From Aestuariicoccus sp032586235 (lineage in GTDB: Bacteria; Pseudomonadota; Alphaproteobacteria; Rhodobacterales; Rhodobacteraceae), in contig NZ_JAWHTD010000007.1 in assembly GCF_032586235.1 (NCBI RefSeq), forward strand, positions 1 to 64,000: a stretch of 64,000 bases of DNA. The letters run 5' to 3'. Of this stretch, positions 42,972 through 51,936 are shown one piece after another (position 1 is the first letter of the stretch; each line of letters starts with the position of its first letter). Below the pieces are notes generated by a model. It was not told the DNA's origin, did not search any database, and was given only the letters and a program-made list of their open reading frames with translations. Both the position numbers and the translations under genes were made by a program.

Positions 42972-43687
42972 GCGCCGCGCCGCGCCACGGTCAGGACATA
43001 GCCAATGGCGTCGCGATGGACCCGCCAGGCGGCAGCCTCCGCCAAGGCCTCGTCCAGAACAACCGTCAGGTTTTCGTCCGCCCCCGGGCGCAATTCCGCC
43101 ACGCGCGCCTCGATCGGGCCGAAGTAGGCCTCCCATCCGGCATCGGGCACCTTGCGCTGGCCAAGCACCTCGTAGCCCGCGCCGACCGTCACCGCCGCGA
43201 TTTCTTCGGGGCGTCGCAGCGGGTAGCCTTCGAAAATGGCCTCGGCCGCCGGGTCGGGCGCATCGACGAAGCGCGCGGGCTCCGAAAAGGCCAGCACGCC
43301 GCCGGGTTTCAGCGCCCGCGCCATCGCCGCGAGCCCGTTCTCGAGCCCGAGGAAATAGAGCGCCCCGGCGCACCAGATCAGGTCGAAGGGCGCCTCGGGC
43401 AGGCGGTCGAGATGCGCCATGTCCGCGGTGTCGCCCCGAACGCGGGGGTCCTCGGCAAAGCGCGCATCCGCCGCCGCGCCGAAATAGGCGTCGACCGCGA
43501 CAACGCGGCCCGAAGGCGCCGCCGCCAGCAGCGCGGGCACATCGCCGCCCGGCCCGCTGCCCGCGTCGCAGATCACCGCATCCGCCGCCAGCCCAGCCAG
43601 CGCGCAGGCCCAGGCCACGTCCTCGGGCGCGCCGGGGCCTTCGCGCGGCAGGTCCTTGTGCAGGGTGAGAAACGCTTCCATGTCCAT
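42968..43687 (-). CDS. Class I SAM-dependent methyltransferase
   Basis: This 239-residue methyltransferase has motif I VICDAGSGPGGDVPALLAA near residue 39, the acidic loop VVAVDAYFGAA, motif IV PFDLIWCAGALYFLG and PGGVLAFSEP after it. The target is unknown. Its start shares the stop codon of cimA, and its stop overlaps the next gene, so cimA, this gene and the NDUFAF6-like gene are co-translated. The ATG pair at 43687 and 43681 gives two near-equal starts. Confidence 0.85.
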   Translation of the reverse strand: MDMEAFLTLHKDLPREGPGAPEDVAWACALAGLAADAVICDAGSGPGGDVPALLAAAPSGRVVAVDAYFGAAADARFAEDPRVRGDTADMAHLDRLPEAPFDLIWCAGALYFLGLENGLAAMARALKPGGVLAFSEPARFVDAPDPAAEAIFEGYPLRRPEEIAAVTVGAGYEVLGQRKVPDAGWEAYFGPIEARVAELRPGADENLTVVLDEALAEAAAWRVHRDAIGYVLTVARRGA

Positions 43688-45300
43688 CAGGCGTGATCCC
43701 TTGCCAGCTTCCAGCGCACCGCGTCCAGCAGCGCCTCGAACGAGGCGTCGACGATGTTGGCGCTGACCCCTACGGTGGACCAGCGCCGCCCCTGCCCGTC
43801 CTCACTGTCGATGATGACGCGGGTCACCGCCTCGGTGCCGCCCTGGGTGATGCGCACCTTGAAATCCACCAGCCGCATGTCGTCGATCGTGTCCTGGTAG
43901 CGCCCCAGATCCTTGGCCAGCGCGTTCGACAGAGCGTTGACCGGCCCCCGGTCGCTGCCCGCCGCATCGAGCGAATCGCTGACCGACAGCTTCTTTTCGC
44001 CGTCCACCTTGACCACGACCACAGCCTCGGAAAGCGACACCATCCGGTTGTGCTTGTTCTTGCGCCGCTCGACGGTGACGCGGTAGCGCTTGACCTCGAA
44101 GAACTCGGGCATGAGCCCCAGCTCTTCGCGCGCCAAAAGCTCGAAACTGGCCTGCGCGGTGTCGTAGGAATAGCCCTCGGCCTCGCGCGTCTTGACCCGT
44201 TCGAGGATCCGCGCCAGCGCCGGGTCGCCCTGAACCACCTCCAGCCCTGCCTCGACCAGGCGGCGGCGCAGGTTGGACTGGCCGGCCTGGTTCGACATCG
44301 GGATGATGCGCCGGTTGCCGACCCGGGCGGGGTCGACATGTTCATAGGTCGTGGGGTCCTTGAGGATGGCACTGGCGTGCAGCCCGGCCTTGTGGGCAAA
44401 GGCCGAGGCGCCGACATAGGGCGATTGCTTCATCGGCACACGGTTGAGCACCTCGTCCAGCATCCGGCTGACCTGCGTCAGGCTTTCCAACGCCTCCGGG
44501 CTGACGCCGGTGTCAAAGCGGCTGGCATAGGGCTCCTTCAGCAAAAGCGTCGGGATCAGCGTGGTCAGGTTGGCGTTGCCGCAACGCTCGCCCAGCCCGT
44601 TCAGCGTGCCCTGGATCTGGCGCGCGCCCGCATCCACCGCCGTCAGCGACGCGGCCACCGCATTTTCGGTGTCGTTATGGGTGTGGATGCCCAGCCGGTC
44701 CCCGGGGATGCCCGCCGCGATCACCTCACCCACCACGCGGCCCACGGTGGCGGGCAAGGTGCCGCCGTTGGTGTCGCACAGCACGATCCAGCGCGCCCCC
44801 GCGTCGAGGGCGACGCGCAAGCAGTCGAGCGCATAGGCCGGATCGTCCGCATAGCCGTCAAAGAAATGTTCGGCATCGAAGAGCGCCTCGCGCCCCTGCG
44901 CCACCAGATGCGCCACCGAGGCGCCGATGTTCTCGAGGTTCTCCTCGCGCGTGATGCCCAGCGCGTCGGTGACGTGAAAGGCGCTCGACTTGCCCACGAG
45001 ACAGACCGCCGGCGTGCCCGCGTTCATCACCGCCGCCAGCACGTCGTCATTGGCCGCCGAACGGCCCGCGCGCTTTGTCATGCCAAAGGCGGTCATGCGC
45101 GCCCGTGTGTGCGGCACCTCGTCGAAAAAGGCGCTGTCGGTGGGGTTCGCCCCGGGCCATCCACCCTCGATGTAATCCACCCCCAGCCGATCCAGCGCCG
45201 CCGCGATCCGCAGCTTCTCCGGCGTCGAGAACTGAACCCCCTGCGTCTGCTGCCCGTCCCGCAAGGTCGTGTCGTAGAGATAAAGCCGTTCTCGCGTCAT
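43687..45300 (-). CDS. cimA: (R)-citramalate synthase
   Basis: This 537-residue enzyme of the HMGL-like DRE-TIM family begins YLYDTTLRDGQQTQGVQFS, the condensing-enzyme signature with R/D catalytic residues. It has HTHNDTENAVAASL with metal-binding histidines and a C-terminal LeuA-type allosteric domain from about residue 400. It fits CimA, which condenses pyruvate and acetyl-CoA to citramalate in an alternative isoleucine route, better than 2-isopropylmalate synthase, given the long linker. Upstream are four tandem hairpin repeats (45341-45460). Confidence 0.9.
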   Translation of the reverse strand: MTRERLYLYDTTLRDGQQTQGVQFSTPEKLRIAAALDRLGVDYIEGGWPGANPTDSAFFDEVPHTRARMTAFGMTKRAGRSAANDDVLAAVMNAGTPAVCLVGKSSAFHVTDALGITREENLENIGASVAHLVAQGREALFDAEHFFDGYADDPAYALDCLRVALDAGARWIVLCDTNGGTLPATVGRVVGEVIAAGIPGDRLGIHTHNDTENAVAASLTAVDAGARQIQGTLNGLGERCGNANLTTLIPTLLLKEPYASRFDTGVSPEALESLTQVSRMLDEVLNRVPMKQSPYVGASAFAHKAGLHASAILKDPTTYEHVDPARVGNRRIIPMSNQAGQSNLRRRLVEAGLEVVQGDPALARILERVKTREAEGYSYDTAQASFELLAREELGLMPEFFEVKRYRVTVERRKNKHNRMVSLSEAVVVVKVDGEKKLSVSDSLDAAGSDRGPVNALSNALAKDLGRYQDTIDDMRLVDFKVRITQGGTEAVTRVIIDSEDGQGRRWSTVGVSANIVDASFEALLDAVRWKLARDHA

Positions 45301-45324
45301 CGCAGCGCCCCTGCTTTCATCTGG

Positions 45325-45460
45325 TCGAAAATATCCCGGGGGTGTGGGGGCTGGCCCCCACTTAAACCTGGGTGTGGGGGCTGGCCCCCACTAATACCTG
45401 CGTGTGGGGGCTGGCCCCCACTTGAACCAGCGTGTGGGGGCTGCCCCCCACTCCGGCGCC
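45325..45460 (+). repeat. Family A repeat copy 3 expanded into four tandem 30-bp hairpin units
   Basis: After the core GAAAATATCCCGGGGG come four consecutive 30-base units (45341-45370, 45371-45400, 45401-45430, 45431-45460). Each contains TGTGGGGGC-TG-GCCCCCAC or a one-base variant, followed by ACTNNNACC-like spacers. Each unit can form a stem of 7-8 bp. The array lies just upstream of cimA and downstream of cysS. Any peptide read from it is an artefact. Confidence 0.85.
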
Positions 45461-45599
45461 GGTGACTGCGACCGCCACGATCTTTCACGCGATTCCCTCC
45501 AAAGCCAAAGCATCGCACCCCGGCCCCGGGACCAGAACCACCCCTTCTTTCGACATACGCACCTTTCTCGATCCCGAAACCGTCCATTCAAAGCACCCA
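45461..45599. other. Spacer between the tandem hairpins and repeat family B
   Basis: This 139-base stretch has mixed composition and contains TTTCTCGATCCCGAAAC and similar sequences. I see no coding frame with good support on either strand. It separates the two repeat blocks between cimA and cysS. With the flanking repeats, the whole 513-base cimA-cysS spacer lacks a gene. Confidence 0.5.
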
Positions 45600-45775
45600 G
45601 CGGCCAGCGCCTGCCCGCGGGGTGGCGCAGCAACGGCGGTTCTGTGGCGCTTTATCACTGCCAACCCGGACGCCGTCCGAACGGCGCCCCAGGCGTCGCC
45701 AAAGCGCCAGCCCGTCCGGGCGGGCAGGCGCTGGCCGCGGCGGCCTGCGGCCTTGACTCCGCGGCTGGGGTGCGA
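45600..45775 (+). repeat. Dispersed palindrome-ended repeat, family B, copy 2
   Basis: Begins GCGGCCAGCGCCTGCCCG and ends CGGGCAGGCGCTGGCCGC followed by CGGCGGCCTGCGGCCTTGAC; the ends are perfect inverted repeats of 18 bases. The central part contains CGCTTTATCACTGCCAACC. Aligns with copy 1 at 42001. It lies 38 bases downstream of the cysS stop. Confidence 0.78.
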
Positions 45776-45813
45776 TCCGTCGGCGGGGCGGGAGGAGTCG
45801 TGCGAGCCCAGGG

Positions 45814-47187
45814 TCATGACAGGATGCCCTCCAGCTTGGAAGGATCGAAGCCTGCATCGGGAATGAGATCCACGCCCGCACGCGACATGCGCACCTCGAC
45901 ACCGGCTTCGGTCAACAGCGTCTTGAGGCGGTCCACCTCGGCGAAATCCTTCGTCTCCATCGCCGTCTCGCGCGCTTTGGTGAGCAAGGAGACATAGGGG
46001 AAAAGATCGACTTGCGGAACGGCAGCCCATTCCGGAATGCCATTGTCGAGAAATCCCAGCAGCCGGAGACTCGATCGCAACGAAGGTGTATCCCCGGCCA
46101 ATGACAGCTGATGCAATTCAGCAATCGCGCCGGCGGTGTTCAGATCGTCCTCGAGCGCCTGCACAACGTTTTCGTAGGGCTCTGCATTATCCAATGCCTC
46201 GGACACCTGAGCGTACCACTTCCGCAGCGTCTTCTCCGCCTCTTCGCGCTTTTTCTCGGTCCAATCCATCGGCTTGCGGTAATGGGTGCTCAGCATGACA
46301 AAGCGGATCACCTCGCCCGGGACGCCCTGGTCCAGCAAATCCCGGACGGTGAAGAAATTGCCCAGGGACTTGGACATCTTCTTGCCCTCGACCTGCAGCA
46401 TCTCGTTGTGCAGCCAGACGTTGGCCATCCGGTCGGTGTGGTTGGCGCAACAGCTCTGGGCGATCTCGTTTTCGTGGTGCGGGAACATCAGGTCGTTGCC
46501 GCCGCCGTGGATGTCGAAGGTGTCGCCCAGCAAAGCCTTGGCCATGGCCGAGCATTCGATATGCCAGCCGGGCCGCCCCCGGCCCCAGGGCGAGTCCCAC
46601 CCGGGCTGATCGCCGGTCGACGGCTTCCAGAGCACGAAATCCATCGGGTTGCGCTTGTAGGGCGCGACCTCGACCCGGGCGCCGGCGATCATATCGTCGA
46701 CCGACCGGCCCGAGAGCTTGCCGTAGCTGTCCTTCCAGCTGTCCACCGCGAAAAGAACATGGCCCTCGGCGGCATAGGCGTGGCCGTCCTTCACCAGACC
46801 TTCGATCATCGCCACCATCTGCGGGATGTAGTCAGTCGCGCGCGGCATGTGGGTGGGCTCCATCACGCCCACGGCGGCCATGTCGTCGAGATACCATTGC
46901 GTGGTCTCGGCGGTGATCTGGCCGATGTCGCGCCCCGTCTCGTCGGCCCGGGCGATTATCTTGTCGTCCACGTCGGTGAAGTTGCGCACGTAGGTCACGT
47001 GATCCGGGCCGTAGACCTCGCGTAGCAGCCGGAAGAGCACGTCGAACACGATCGCCGGGCGCGCGTTGCCCAGATGCGCGCGGTCATAGACCGTCGGCCC
47101 GCAGACATACATCTGCACGTTTTCACGGTCGATGGGTTTGAACGGCTCTTTCCGGCGGGTCTTGGTGTTGGTCAGGCGAATGGTCAT
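45814..47187 (-). CDS. cysS: Cysteinyl-tRNA synthetase
   Basis: This 457-residue class I tRNA synthetase has C29 in MYVCGPTVYDRAHLGNARP (zinc ligand followed by the HIGH-like HLGN). Further zinc ligands are in GWHIECSAM and HHENEIAQSCC, and KMSKS is in GKKMSKSLGNFFTVRDLL. It charges tRNA-Cys. It is followed by the family B repeat and the cimA repeat array. Codons near the 3' end (46000-46200) are somewhat more AT-rich than the rest. Confidence 0.96.
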   Translation of the reverse strand: MTIRLTNTKTRRKEPFKPIDRENVQMYVCGPTVYDRAHLGNARPAIVFDVLFRLLREVYGPDHVTYVRNFTDVDDKIIARADETGRDIGQITAETTQWYLDDMAAVGVMEPTHMPRATDYIPQMVAMIEGLVKDGHAYAAEGHVLFAVDSWKDSYGKLSGRSVDDMIAGARVEVAPYKRNPMDFVLWKPSTGDQPGWDSPWGRGRPGWHIECSAMAKALLGDTFDIHGGGNDLMFPHHENEIAQSCCANHTDRMANVWLHNEMLQVEGKKMSKSLGNFFTVRDLLDQGVPGEVIRFVMLSTHYRKPMDWTEKKREEAEKTLRKWYAQVSEALDNAEPYENVVQALEDDLNTAGAIAELHQLSLAGDTPSLRSSLRLLGFLDNGIPEWAAVPQVDLFPYVSLLTKARETAMETKDFAEVDRLKTLLTEAGVEVRMSRAGVDLIPDAGFDPSKLEGILS

Positions 47188-47349
47188 GGCTTCCTCGCGC
47201 GCGGGGTCGCGGCGGGCTTAGCAACTCTGTCGAAGAGAGGGAATAGAGGACCGGCCCGCCGAATATGTCAGCGGCTAATGCAACAAATGAGGGCGGTGTC
47301 GGTCATGAGGGGGGCATAGCACGCCCCCCCCGATCCGCCAAGACCTATG

Positions 47350-47730
47350 TCAGGCGTAGCTGACGACCTCGTAATCGATCCCGCCCGGCCCCATGAAGTA
47401 GAACCGCCGCCCCGGTTCGTAATCGGCATGTTCGCGCGGGGTGAAGCCGGCCTCGCGCACCCGCGCCTCGACGGCGTCGAGATCGTCGACCGTGACGCCC
47501 ACATGATTCAGCATCCCCCAATGGCGGTAGCTCTCGGGGCGCTGGTCCATGTCATGCGTGGGGGCGTAGAGCGCGATATAGTCGTCCTCGCCGCCCACAT
47601 GCACCGACAGCCCGCCGTCCATCACCGAACCCCGCCAGCGGATGCGCCAGCCGAAAAGAGCGCAGAGCGCCTCGGCGACCTCGTCGGGGGCGTGCACGCA
47701 GATGTTCAGATGTTCCAGTTTGGCAGGCAT
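47350..47730 (-). CDS. VOC-family (glyoxalase-fold) protein
   Basis: This 126-residue vicinal-oxygen-chelate protein contains KLEHLNICVHAPDEVAEALCALFGW at the N terminus, HVGVTVDDLDAVEARVREAGF in the second repeat and YEVVSY at the end, giving two beta-alpha-beta-beta-beta units. Potential metal ligands are His8, an acidic residue and Glu in the last strand. It could be a glyoxalase, dioxygenase or resistance protein; the sequence does not decide. It stands alone on the minus strand with 162 bases to cysS. Confidence 0.85.
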   Translation of the reverse strand: MPAKLEHLNICVHAPDEVAEALCALFGWRIRWRGSVMDGGLSVHVGGEDDYIALYAPTHDMDQRPESYRHWGMLNHVGVTVDDLDAVEARVREAGFTPREHADYEPGRRFYFMGPGGIDYEVVSYA

Positions 47731-47822
47731 GGCGATGGTCCTTTCGATAACGACTCACGTGAAGGGTAATTTCTCAAGCCCACTTGAGGTCAAGCGAAAA
47801 GATCGACCCCTGGCACGCGCGA

Positions 47823-47843
47823 GTCCCGGACCCGATCCGGGAC
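47823..47843. repeat. Short perfect palindrome in the VOC-aminotransferase spacer
   Basis: GTCCCGGA-CCCGA-TCCGGGAC, an 8-bp stem with a 5-base loop, between divergent genes. Similar CCCGG-rich stem-loops are common short repeats in alphaproteobacteria. A related one lies inside pdhC at 52621. Confidence 0.6.
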
Positions 47844-47949
47844 CGTGTTGCGCCCGCCTGCCTGAGCAGCCCCCGAAGACCAGACGGGCTTGCCAGCCAC
47901 CCGCGCTCTCTGCCACAAGCGACGCAGTTCGAACCCGACAGGAGCCGTC

Positions 47950-49143
47950 ATGCCCCAGCTCTCCACGCGCGTCACCTCGATCAATGCCGGCGGGTCCGAC
48001 GGCTGGGACGTCTTCTATCGCGCCCGCGCGATGGTGGCGGCGGGCGAGCGGGTGACCGAGCTGACCATCGGCGAGCACGACACCGGCACCGATGCGCGAA
48101 TCCTCGACGCGATGCACGCCGCCGCGCGTGGCGGGCACACCGGCTATGCGATGGTGCCCGGCACGCCCGGCCTGCGCGACGCGGTGGCCGCGCGGATCGC
48201 CGCGCGCACCGGCGTTCCGACCACGCGCGACAACATCCTGATCACCCCTGGCGGGCAGGCCGCGCTTTTCGCCGCGCATATGCTGGCCTGCGATCCGGGC
48301 GAAACAGCACTTTACGTCGACCCCTATTACGCCACCTACCCCGGTTCGATCCGCAGCGCAGGCGCGGTGCCCCGCGCGGTGATCACCCGGGCCGATGCCG
48401 GGTTCCTGCCCGAGGCCTCCGATGTGGACGCGCTGGCGGGCCAGACGCAGGCCCGGTCGCTGCTGATCAACACGCCTAACAACCCCACAGGCGCGGTCTA
48501 TCCGCGCGCCACGCTCGCCGCATTGGCGCAGGTGGCAGAGGCGCGCGATCTGTGGCTGATCTCGGACGAGGTCTATGACACCCAGGTCTGGGAGGGCGCG
48601 CATCTGAGCCCGCGCGCCCTGCCCGGCATGGCCGAGCGCACGCTGGTGATCGGGTCGATGTCGAAAAGCCACGCCATGACCGGCAGCCGCATTGGCTGGA
48701 TCTGCGGCCCTGTCCCGGCTATCGACGGGCTGGTCGATCTGGCCACCAACACCACCTATGGCGTGCCCGGTTATATCCAGGACGCGTCGCTTTTTGCGCT
48801 GAACCAGGGCGACGACGTCGAGGCCGCCGTCGCCGCCCCCTTCCGCCGCCGCCGCGATCTGGCGCAGGCGGTGATCGGCCGGCAGAACGTGGTGCGCGCG
48901 ATTCCGGCGCAGGGGGCGATGTACATCATGCTCGACATCCGCGCCACGGGCCTCGACGGCGAGGCCTTCGCCAACGCCCTGCTCGATGCGCACCGGATCG
49001 CGGTCATGCCCGGCGAAAGCTTTGGCCAGGCGGCGGCGGGCCATGTCCGCGTGGCGCTGACGGTCGAGGACACCGCGCTCGAGACGGCGCTGACCACGCT
49101 CTGCGCCTTTGCCGCGTCGCTTGCGCACGCGCCCGCGGTATGA
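47950..49143 (+). CDS. Class I/II aminotransferase
   Basis: This 397-residue PLP aminotransferase has LLINTPNNPTG at about 171-181 with the conserved Asn, SDEVYD carrying the PLP-binding Asp/Tyr, and Schiff-base lysine K239 in GSMSKSHAMTGSRIGW. The final conserved arginine is in HVRVAL. It belongs to the aspartate aminotransferase fold type I. The substrate is not clear. The start at 47950 is preceded by GGAG. Its stop overlaps the TfoX-C gene (ATGA). Confidence 0.9.
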   Translation: MPQLSTRVTSINAGGSDGWDVFYRARAMVAAGERVTELTIGEHDTGTDARILDAMHAAARGGHTGYAMVPGTPGLRDAVAARIAARTGVPTTRDNILITPGGQAALFAAHMLACDPGETALYVDPYYATYPGSIRSAGAVPRAVITRADAGFLPEASDVDALAGQTQARSLLINTPNNPTGAVYPRATLAALAQVAEARDLWLISDEVYDTQVWEGAHLSPRALPGMAERTLVIGSMSKSHAMTGSRIGWICGPVPAIDGLVDLATNTTYGVPGYIQDASLFALNQGDDVEAAVAAPFRRRRDLAQAVIGRQNVVRAIPAQGAMYIMLDIRATGLDGEAFANALLDAHRIAVMPGESFGQAAAGHVRVALTVEDTALETALTTLCAFAASLAHAPAV

Positions 49144-49502
49144 GCACCCCGATCACCACGATCCGCAACCTCGGCCCCGCGGTCGAGGCCGCCTGCCACC
49201 GCGCCGGCATCCCCGATGCCGAAACCCTGCGGGAGCTTGGCGCGCATGAGACCTACCGCCGCCTGCTGCTGACCGGCACGCAGGCGCATTTCATCGGCTA
49301 TTACGTGCTGCACATGGGGTTGCAGGGGCGACCCTGGAATGATTGCAAGGGCGCTGAAAAGGCCGAATTGCGCAAATCCTTCGACCGGCTCAAGGCCGAG
49401 GTCGCGGGCAGCGCCGACAAGAAACGCTCGGATTTCGAGGCCGCGCTGGACGCCATCGGCGTGATCGAGAAACGCGCGCCCGCCCGCCCCCGTGACCTTT
49501 GA
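49140..49502 (+). CDS. TfoX C-terminal-domain protein
   Basis: This 120-residue protein consists of a TfoX/Sxy C-terminal (helix-hairpin-helix-like) domain: LGPAVEAACHRAGIPDAETLRELGAHETYRRLL, then HFIGYYVLHMGLQGRPW. The N-terminal TfoX domain is absent. Sxy-like proteins regulate competence in Gammaproteobacteria; in alphaproteobacteria such single-domain proteins have no known role. It is co-translated with the aminotransferase. Confidence 0.82.
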   Translation: MSTPITTIRNLGPAVEAACHRAGIPDAETLRELGAHETYRRLLLTGTQAHFIGYYVLHMGLQGRPWNDCKGAEKAELRKSFDRLKAEVAGSADKKRSDFEAALDAIGVIEKRAPARPRDL

Positions 49503-49527
49503 CAAGACCCGCCGTCGCGCATTACCC
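49499..49527 (+). promoter_or_regulatory. Candidate promoter of the pyruvate dehydrogenase operon
   Basis: TTGACA (49499-49504) followed after 17 bases by TTACCC (49522-49527), upstream of the pdhA start at 49574. The -35 is consensus; the -10 is weak. It overlaps the stop codon of the TfoX-C gene. An AAACGTTT palindrome lies just downstream at about 49535. Confidence 0.42.
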
Positions 49528-49573
49528 TGCGGCTAAACGTTTAACACTAAACAATTCCCGCAGGGAGGTGCCG

Positions 49574-50575
49574 ATGGCGGCCCGCAAGACCACCCCGAAA
49601 CCCAATGTCTCGGCTGACGACCTGCGGAAATATTACCGCGACATGCTGCTGATCCGCCGCTTCGAAGAAAAGGCCGGCCAGCTTTACGGCATGGGCCTGA
49701 TCGGCGGCTTCTGTCACCTCTACATCGGGCAGGAGGCGGTCGTCGTCGGGCTCGAGGCCGCCGCCGAGGAAGGCGACAAGCGCATCACCTCCTACCGCGA
49801 CCATGGTCACATGCTGGCCTGCGGGATGGACCCCAACGGCGTCATGGCCGAACTGACCGGGCGCGAGGGCGGCTATTCCAAGGGCAAAGGCGGCTCGATG
49901 CACATGTTTTCCAAGGAGAAACATTTCTACGGCGGGCACGGCATCGTGGCGGCGCAGGTGCCGCTGGGCGCGGGCCTCGCCTTTGCGGACAAGTACCAGG
50001 ACAACGGCCGCGTGACCTTCACCTATTTCGGCGATGGTGCTGCCAACCAGGGCCAGGTCTACGAGACCTTCAACATGGCCTCACTCTGGAAGCTGCCGGT
50101 GGTCTTCGTGATCGAGAACAACCAATACGCCATGGGCACGGCCATGGCGCGTTCGACCTCGACGCCCGATCTCTACACCCGCGGGGCCGCCTTCGGCATC
50201 CCCGGCGAGGCGGTGGACGGCATGGATGTGCTGGCGGTCAAACAGGCGGGCGACACGGCGGTGAAACACTGCCGCGCCGGCAAGGGGCCTTATATTCTGC
50301 AGATCAACACCTATCGCTACCGCGGCCACTCGATGTCGGACCCGGCGAAATACCGCACCCGCGAAGAGGTGCAGAAAATGCGCGAGGAACGCGACCCCAT
50401 CGACCACGTGCGCGACATGCTGCTGCAGGGCAAGCACGCCACCGAGGACGACCTGAAAGCCATCGACAAAGAGATCAAGGCGGTGGTCAACGCCAGCGCC
50501 GATTTCGCCAAGGAAAGCCCCGAACCCGCGCTCGACGAGCTCTGGACGGATATCTACGCAGAGGAGGCTGTCTGA
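49574..50575 (+). CDS. pdhA: Pyruvate dehydrogenase E1 component, alpha subunit
   Basis: This 333-residue thiamine-diphosphate enzyme subunit has the TPP motif TYFGDGAANQGQVYETFNMASLWKLPVVFVIENNQYAMGTA (GDG to NN) and the preceding GGHGIVAAQVPLGAGLAFADKY, matching E1-alpha of alphaproteobacterial PDH. It decarboxylates pyruvate with PdhB. The ATG at 49574 is preceded by GGGAGG; an upstream ATG at 49499 overlaps the promoter region and is rejected. It is the first gene of the pdhA-pdhB-orf-pdhC operon. Confidence 0.95.
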   Translation: MAARKTTPKPNVSADDLRKYYRDMLLIRRFEEKAGQLYGMGLIGGFCHLYIGQEAVVVGLEAAAEEGDKRITSYRDHGHMLACGMDPNGVMAELTGREGGYSKGKGGSMHMFSKEKHFYGGHGIVAAQVPLGAGLAFADKYQDNGRVTFTYFGDGAANQGQVYETFNMASLWKLPVVFVIENNQYAMGTAMARSTSTPDLYTRGAAFGIPGEAVDGMDVLAVKQAGDTAVKHCRAGKGPYILQINTYRYRGHSMSDPAKYRTREEVQKMREERDPIDHVRDMLLQGKHATEDDLKAIDKEIKAVVNASADFAKESPEPALDELWTDIYAEEAV

Positions 50576-51936
50576 TGGCCACGGAAATCCTCATGCCCGC
50601 CCTCAGCCCCACGATGGAAGAGGGCACGCTGGCCAAATGGCTGGTCAAGGAGGGCGATCCCGTCCGCTCGGGCGATGTGATCGCCGAGATCGAGACCGAC
50701 AAGGCCACGATGGAATTCGAGGCCGTGGACGAGGGCGTCATGGGCAGGATCCTTGTCGCCGAGGGCACCGCCGACGTCAAGGTGAACACCCCCATCGCGG
50801 TGCTGGTCGAAGAGGGCGAAGAGGTGCCGGATCAGGCCCCGGAAGCCGCCGCGCCAGCCCCCCCCGCCGCCGCGCAGGCCGAACCGGTCGCCGCCGCCCC
50901 CGCCAGCCCGGTCGCCACGCCCGCCCCGGGCCCCGACTGGCCCGAGGGCACCAAGCTGAAACAGCAGACCGTGCGTGAGGCGCTGCGCGACGCCATGGCA
51001 GAAGAGATGCGCCGCGACGACACGGTCTTCCTGATGGGCGAGGAGGTGGCCGAATACCAGGGCGCCTACAAGATCAGCCAGGGGCTCTTGGACGAGTTCA
51101 AATCCAAACGCGTGATCGACACCCCGATCACCGAACATGGCTTTGCCGGCATCGCTGTGGGTGCGGCCTTTGGTGGGCTCAGGCCGATCGTCGAGTTCAT
51201 GACGTTCAACTTCGCCATGCAAGCCATCGACCAGATTATCAATTCCGCCGCCAAGACGCTCTATATGTCCGGCGGTCAGATGGGCGCTCCGATGGTCTTT
51301 CGCGGCCCCAACGGCGCCGCGGCCCGCGTCGGCGCCCAGCACAGCCAGGATTACGCGGCGTGGTACGCGCATATCCCCGGCCTCAAGGTGGCGATGCCCT
51401 ATTCGGCCTCGGACGCCAAGGGCCTGCTGAAATCCGCGATCCGCGATCCCAACCCGGTGATCTTCCTGGAAAACGAGATCCTTTACGGCCGCAGCTTCGA
51501 CGTGCCCCAACTCGACGATTTCACCGTGCCGTTCGGCAAGGCCCGCATCTGGCGCGAAGGCGGCGACGTCACCATCGTCAGCTTCGGCATCGGCATGAGC
51601 TATGCGCTGGAAGCCGCTGAAAAGCTTGCCGAAGACGGGATCGAGGCCGAGGTGATCGACCTGCGCACCCTGCGCCCGATGGACACCGCCACGGTGATCG
51701 CGAGCGTCCAGAAAACCAACCGCTGCGTCACTGTCGAGGAAGGCTGGCCGGTGGGCGCCATCGGCAACCACATCTCGGCGGTGCTGATGCAGGAGGCCTT
51801 CGATTATCTCGACGCCCCGGTGATCAACTGCACCGGCAAGGACGTGCCCATGCCCTATGCCGCGAACCTGGAAAAACACGCGCTTGTCACCACCGCCGAA
51901 GTGATCGCGGCGGCGAAACAGGTCACCTACCGATGA
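50575..51936 (+). CDS. pdhB: Pyruvate dehydrogenase E1 component, beta subunit with lipoyl domain
   Basis: This 453-residue protein has an N-terminal lipoyl domain (residues 1-80, lipoyl lysine K43 in EIETDKATMEF), an Ala/Pro-rich linker (about 85-125) and the E1-beta transketolase-like domain (VREALRDAMAEEMRRDDTVFLMGEEVAEYQGAYK onward). Fusion of a lipoyl domain to E1-beta is known in rhizobial and related alphaproteobacterial PDH. The lipoyl domain is nearly identical at DNA level to that of pdhC. The start overlaps the pdhA stop. Confidence 0.95.
   Translation: MATEILMPALSPTMEEGTLAKWLVKEGDPVRSGDVIAEIETDKATMEFEAVDEGVMGRILVAEGTADVKVNTPIAVLVEEGEEVPDQAPEAAAPAPPAAAQAEPVAAAPASPVATPAPGPDWPEGTKLKQQTVREALRDAMAEEMRRDDTVFLMGEEVAEYQGAYKISQGLLDEFKSKRVIDTPITEHGFAGIAVGAAFGGLRPIVEFMTFNFAMQAIDQIINSAAKTLYMSGGQMGAPMVFRGPNGAAARVGAQHSQDYAAWYAHIPGLKVAMPYSASDAKGLLKSAIRDPNPVIFLENEILYGRSFDVPQLDDFTVPFGKARIWREGGDVTIVSFGIGMSYALEAAEKLAEDGIEAEVIDLRTLRPMDTATVIASVQKTNRCVTVEEGWPVGAIGNHISAVLMQEAFDYLDAPVINCTGKDVPMPYAANLEKHALVTTAEVIAAAKQVTYR

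Noticed and set aside
45341..45460. Tandem 30-bp units considered as a CRISPR array
   Set aside because: The units are continuous palindromes with about 10-base variable parts, without 30-base unique spacers, and no cas genes are near.
45297..45587. Minus-strand frame with repeated GGQPPH peptide
   Set aside because: It is just translation of the four tandem hairpin units; no ribosome site or family support.
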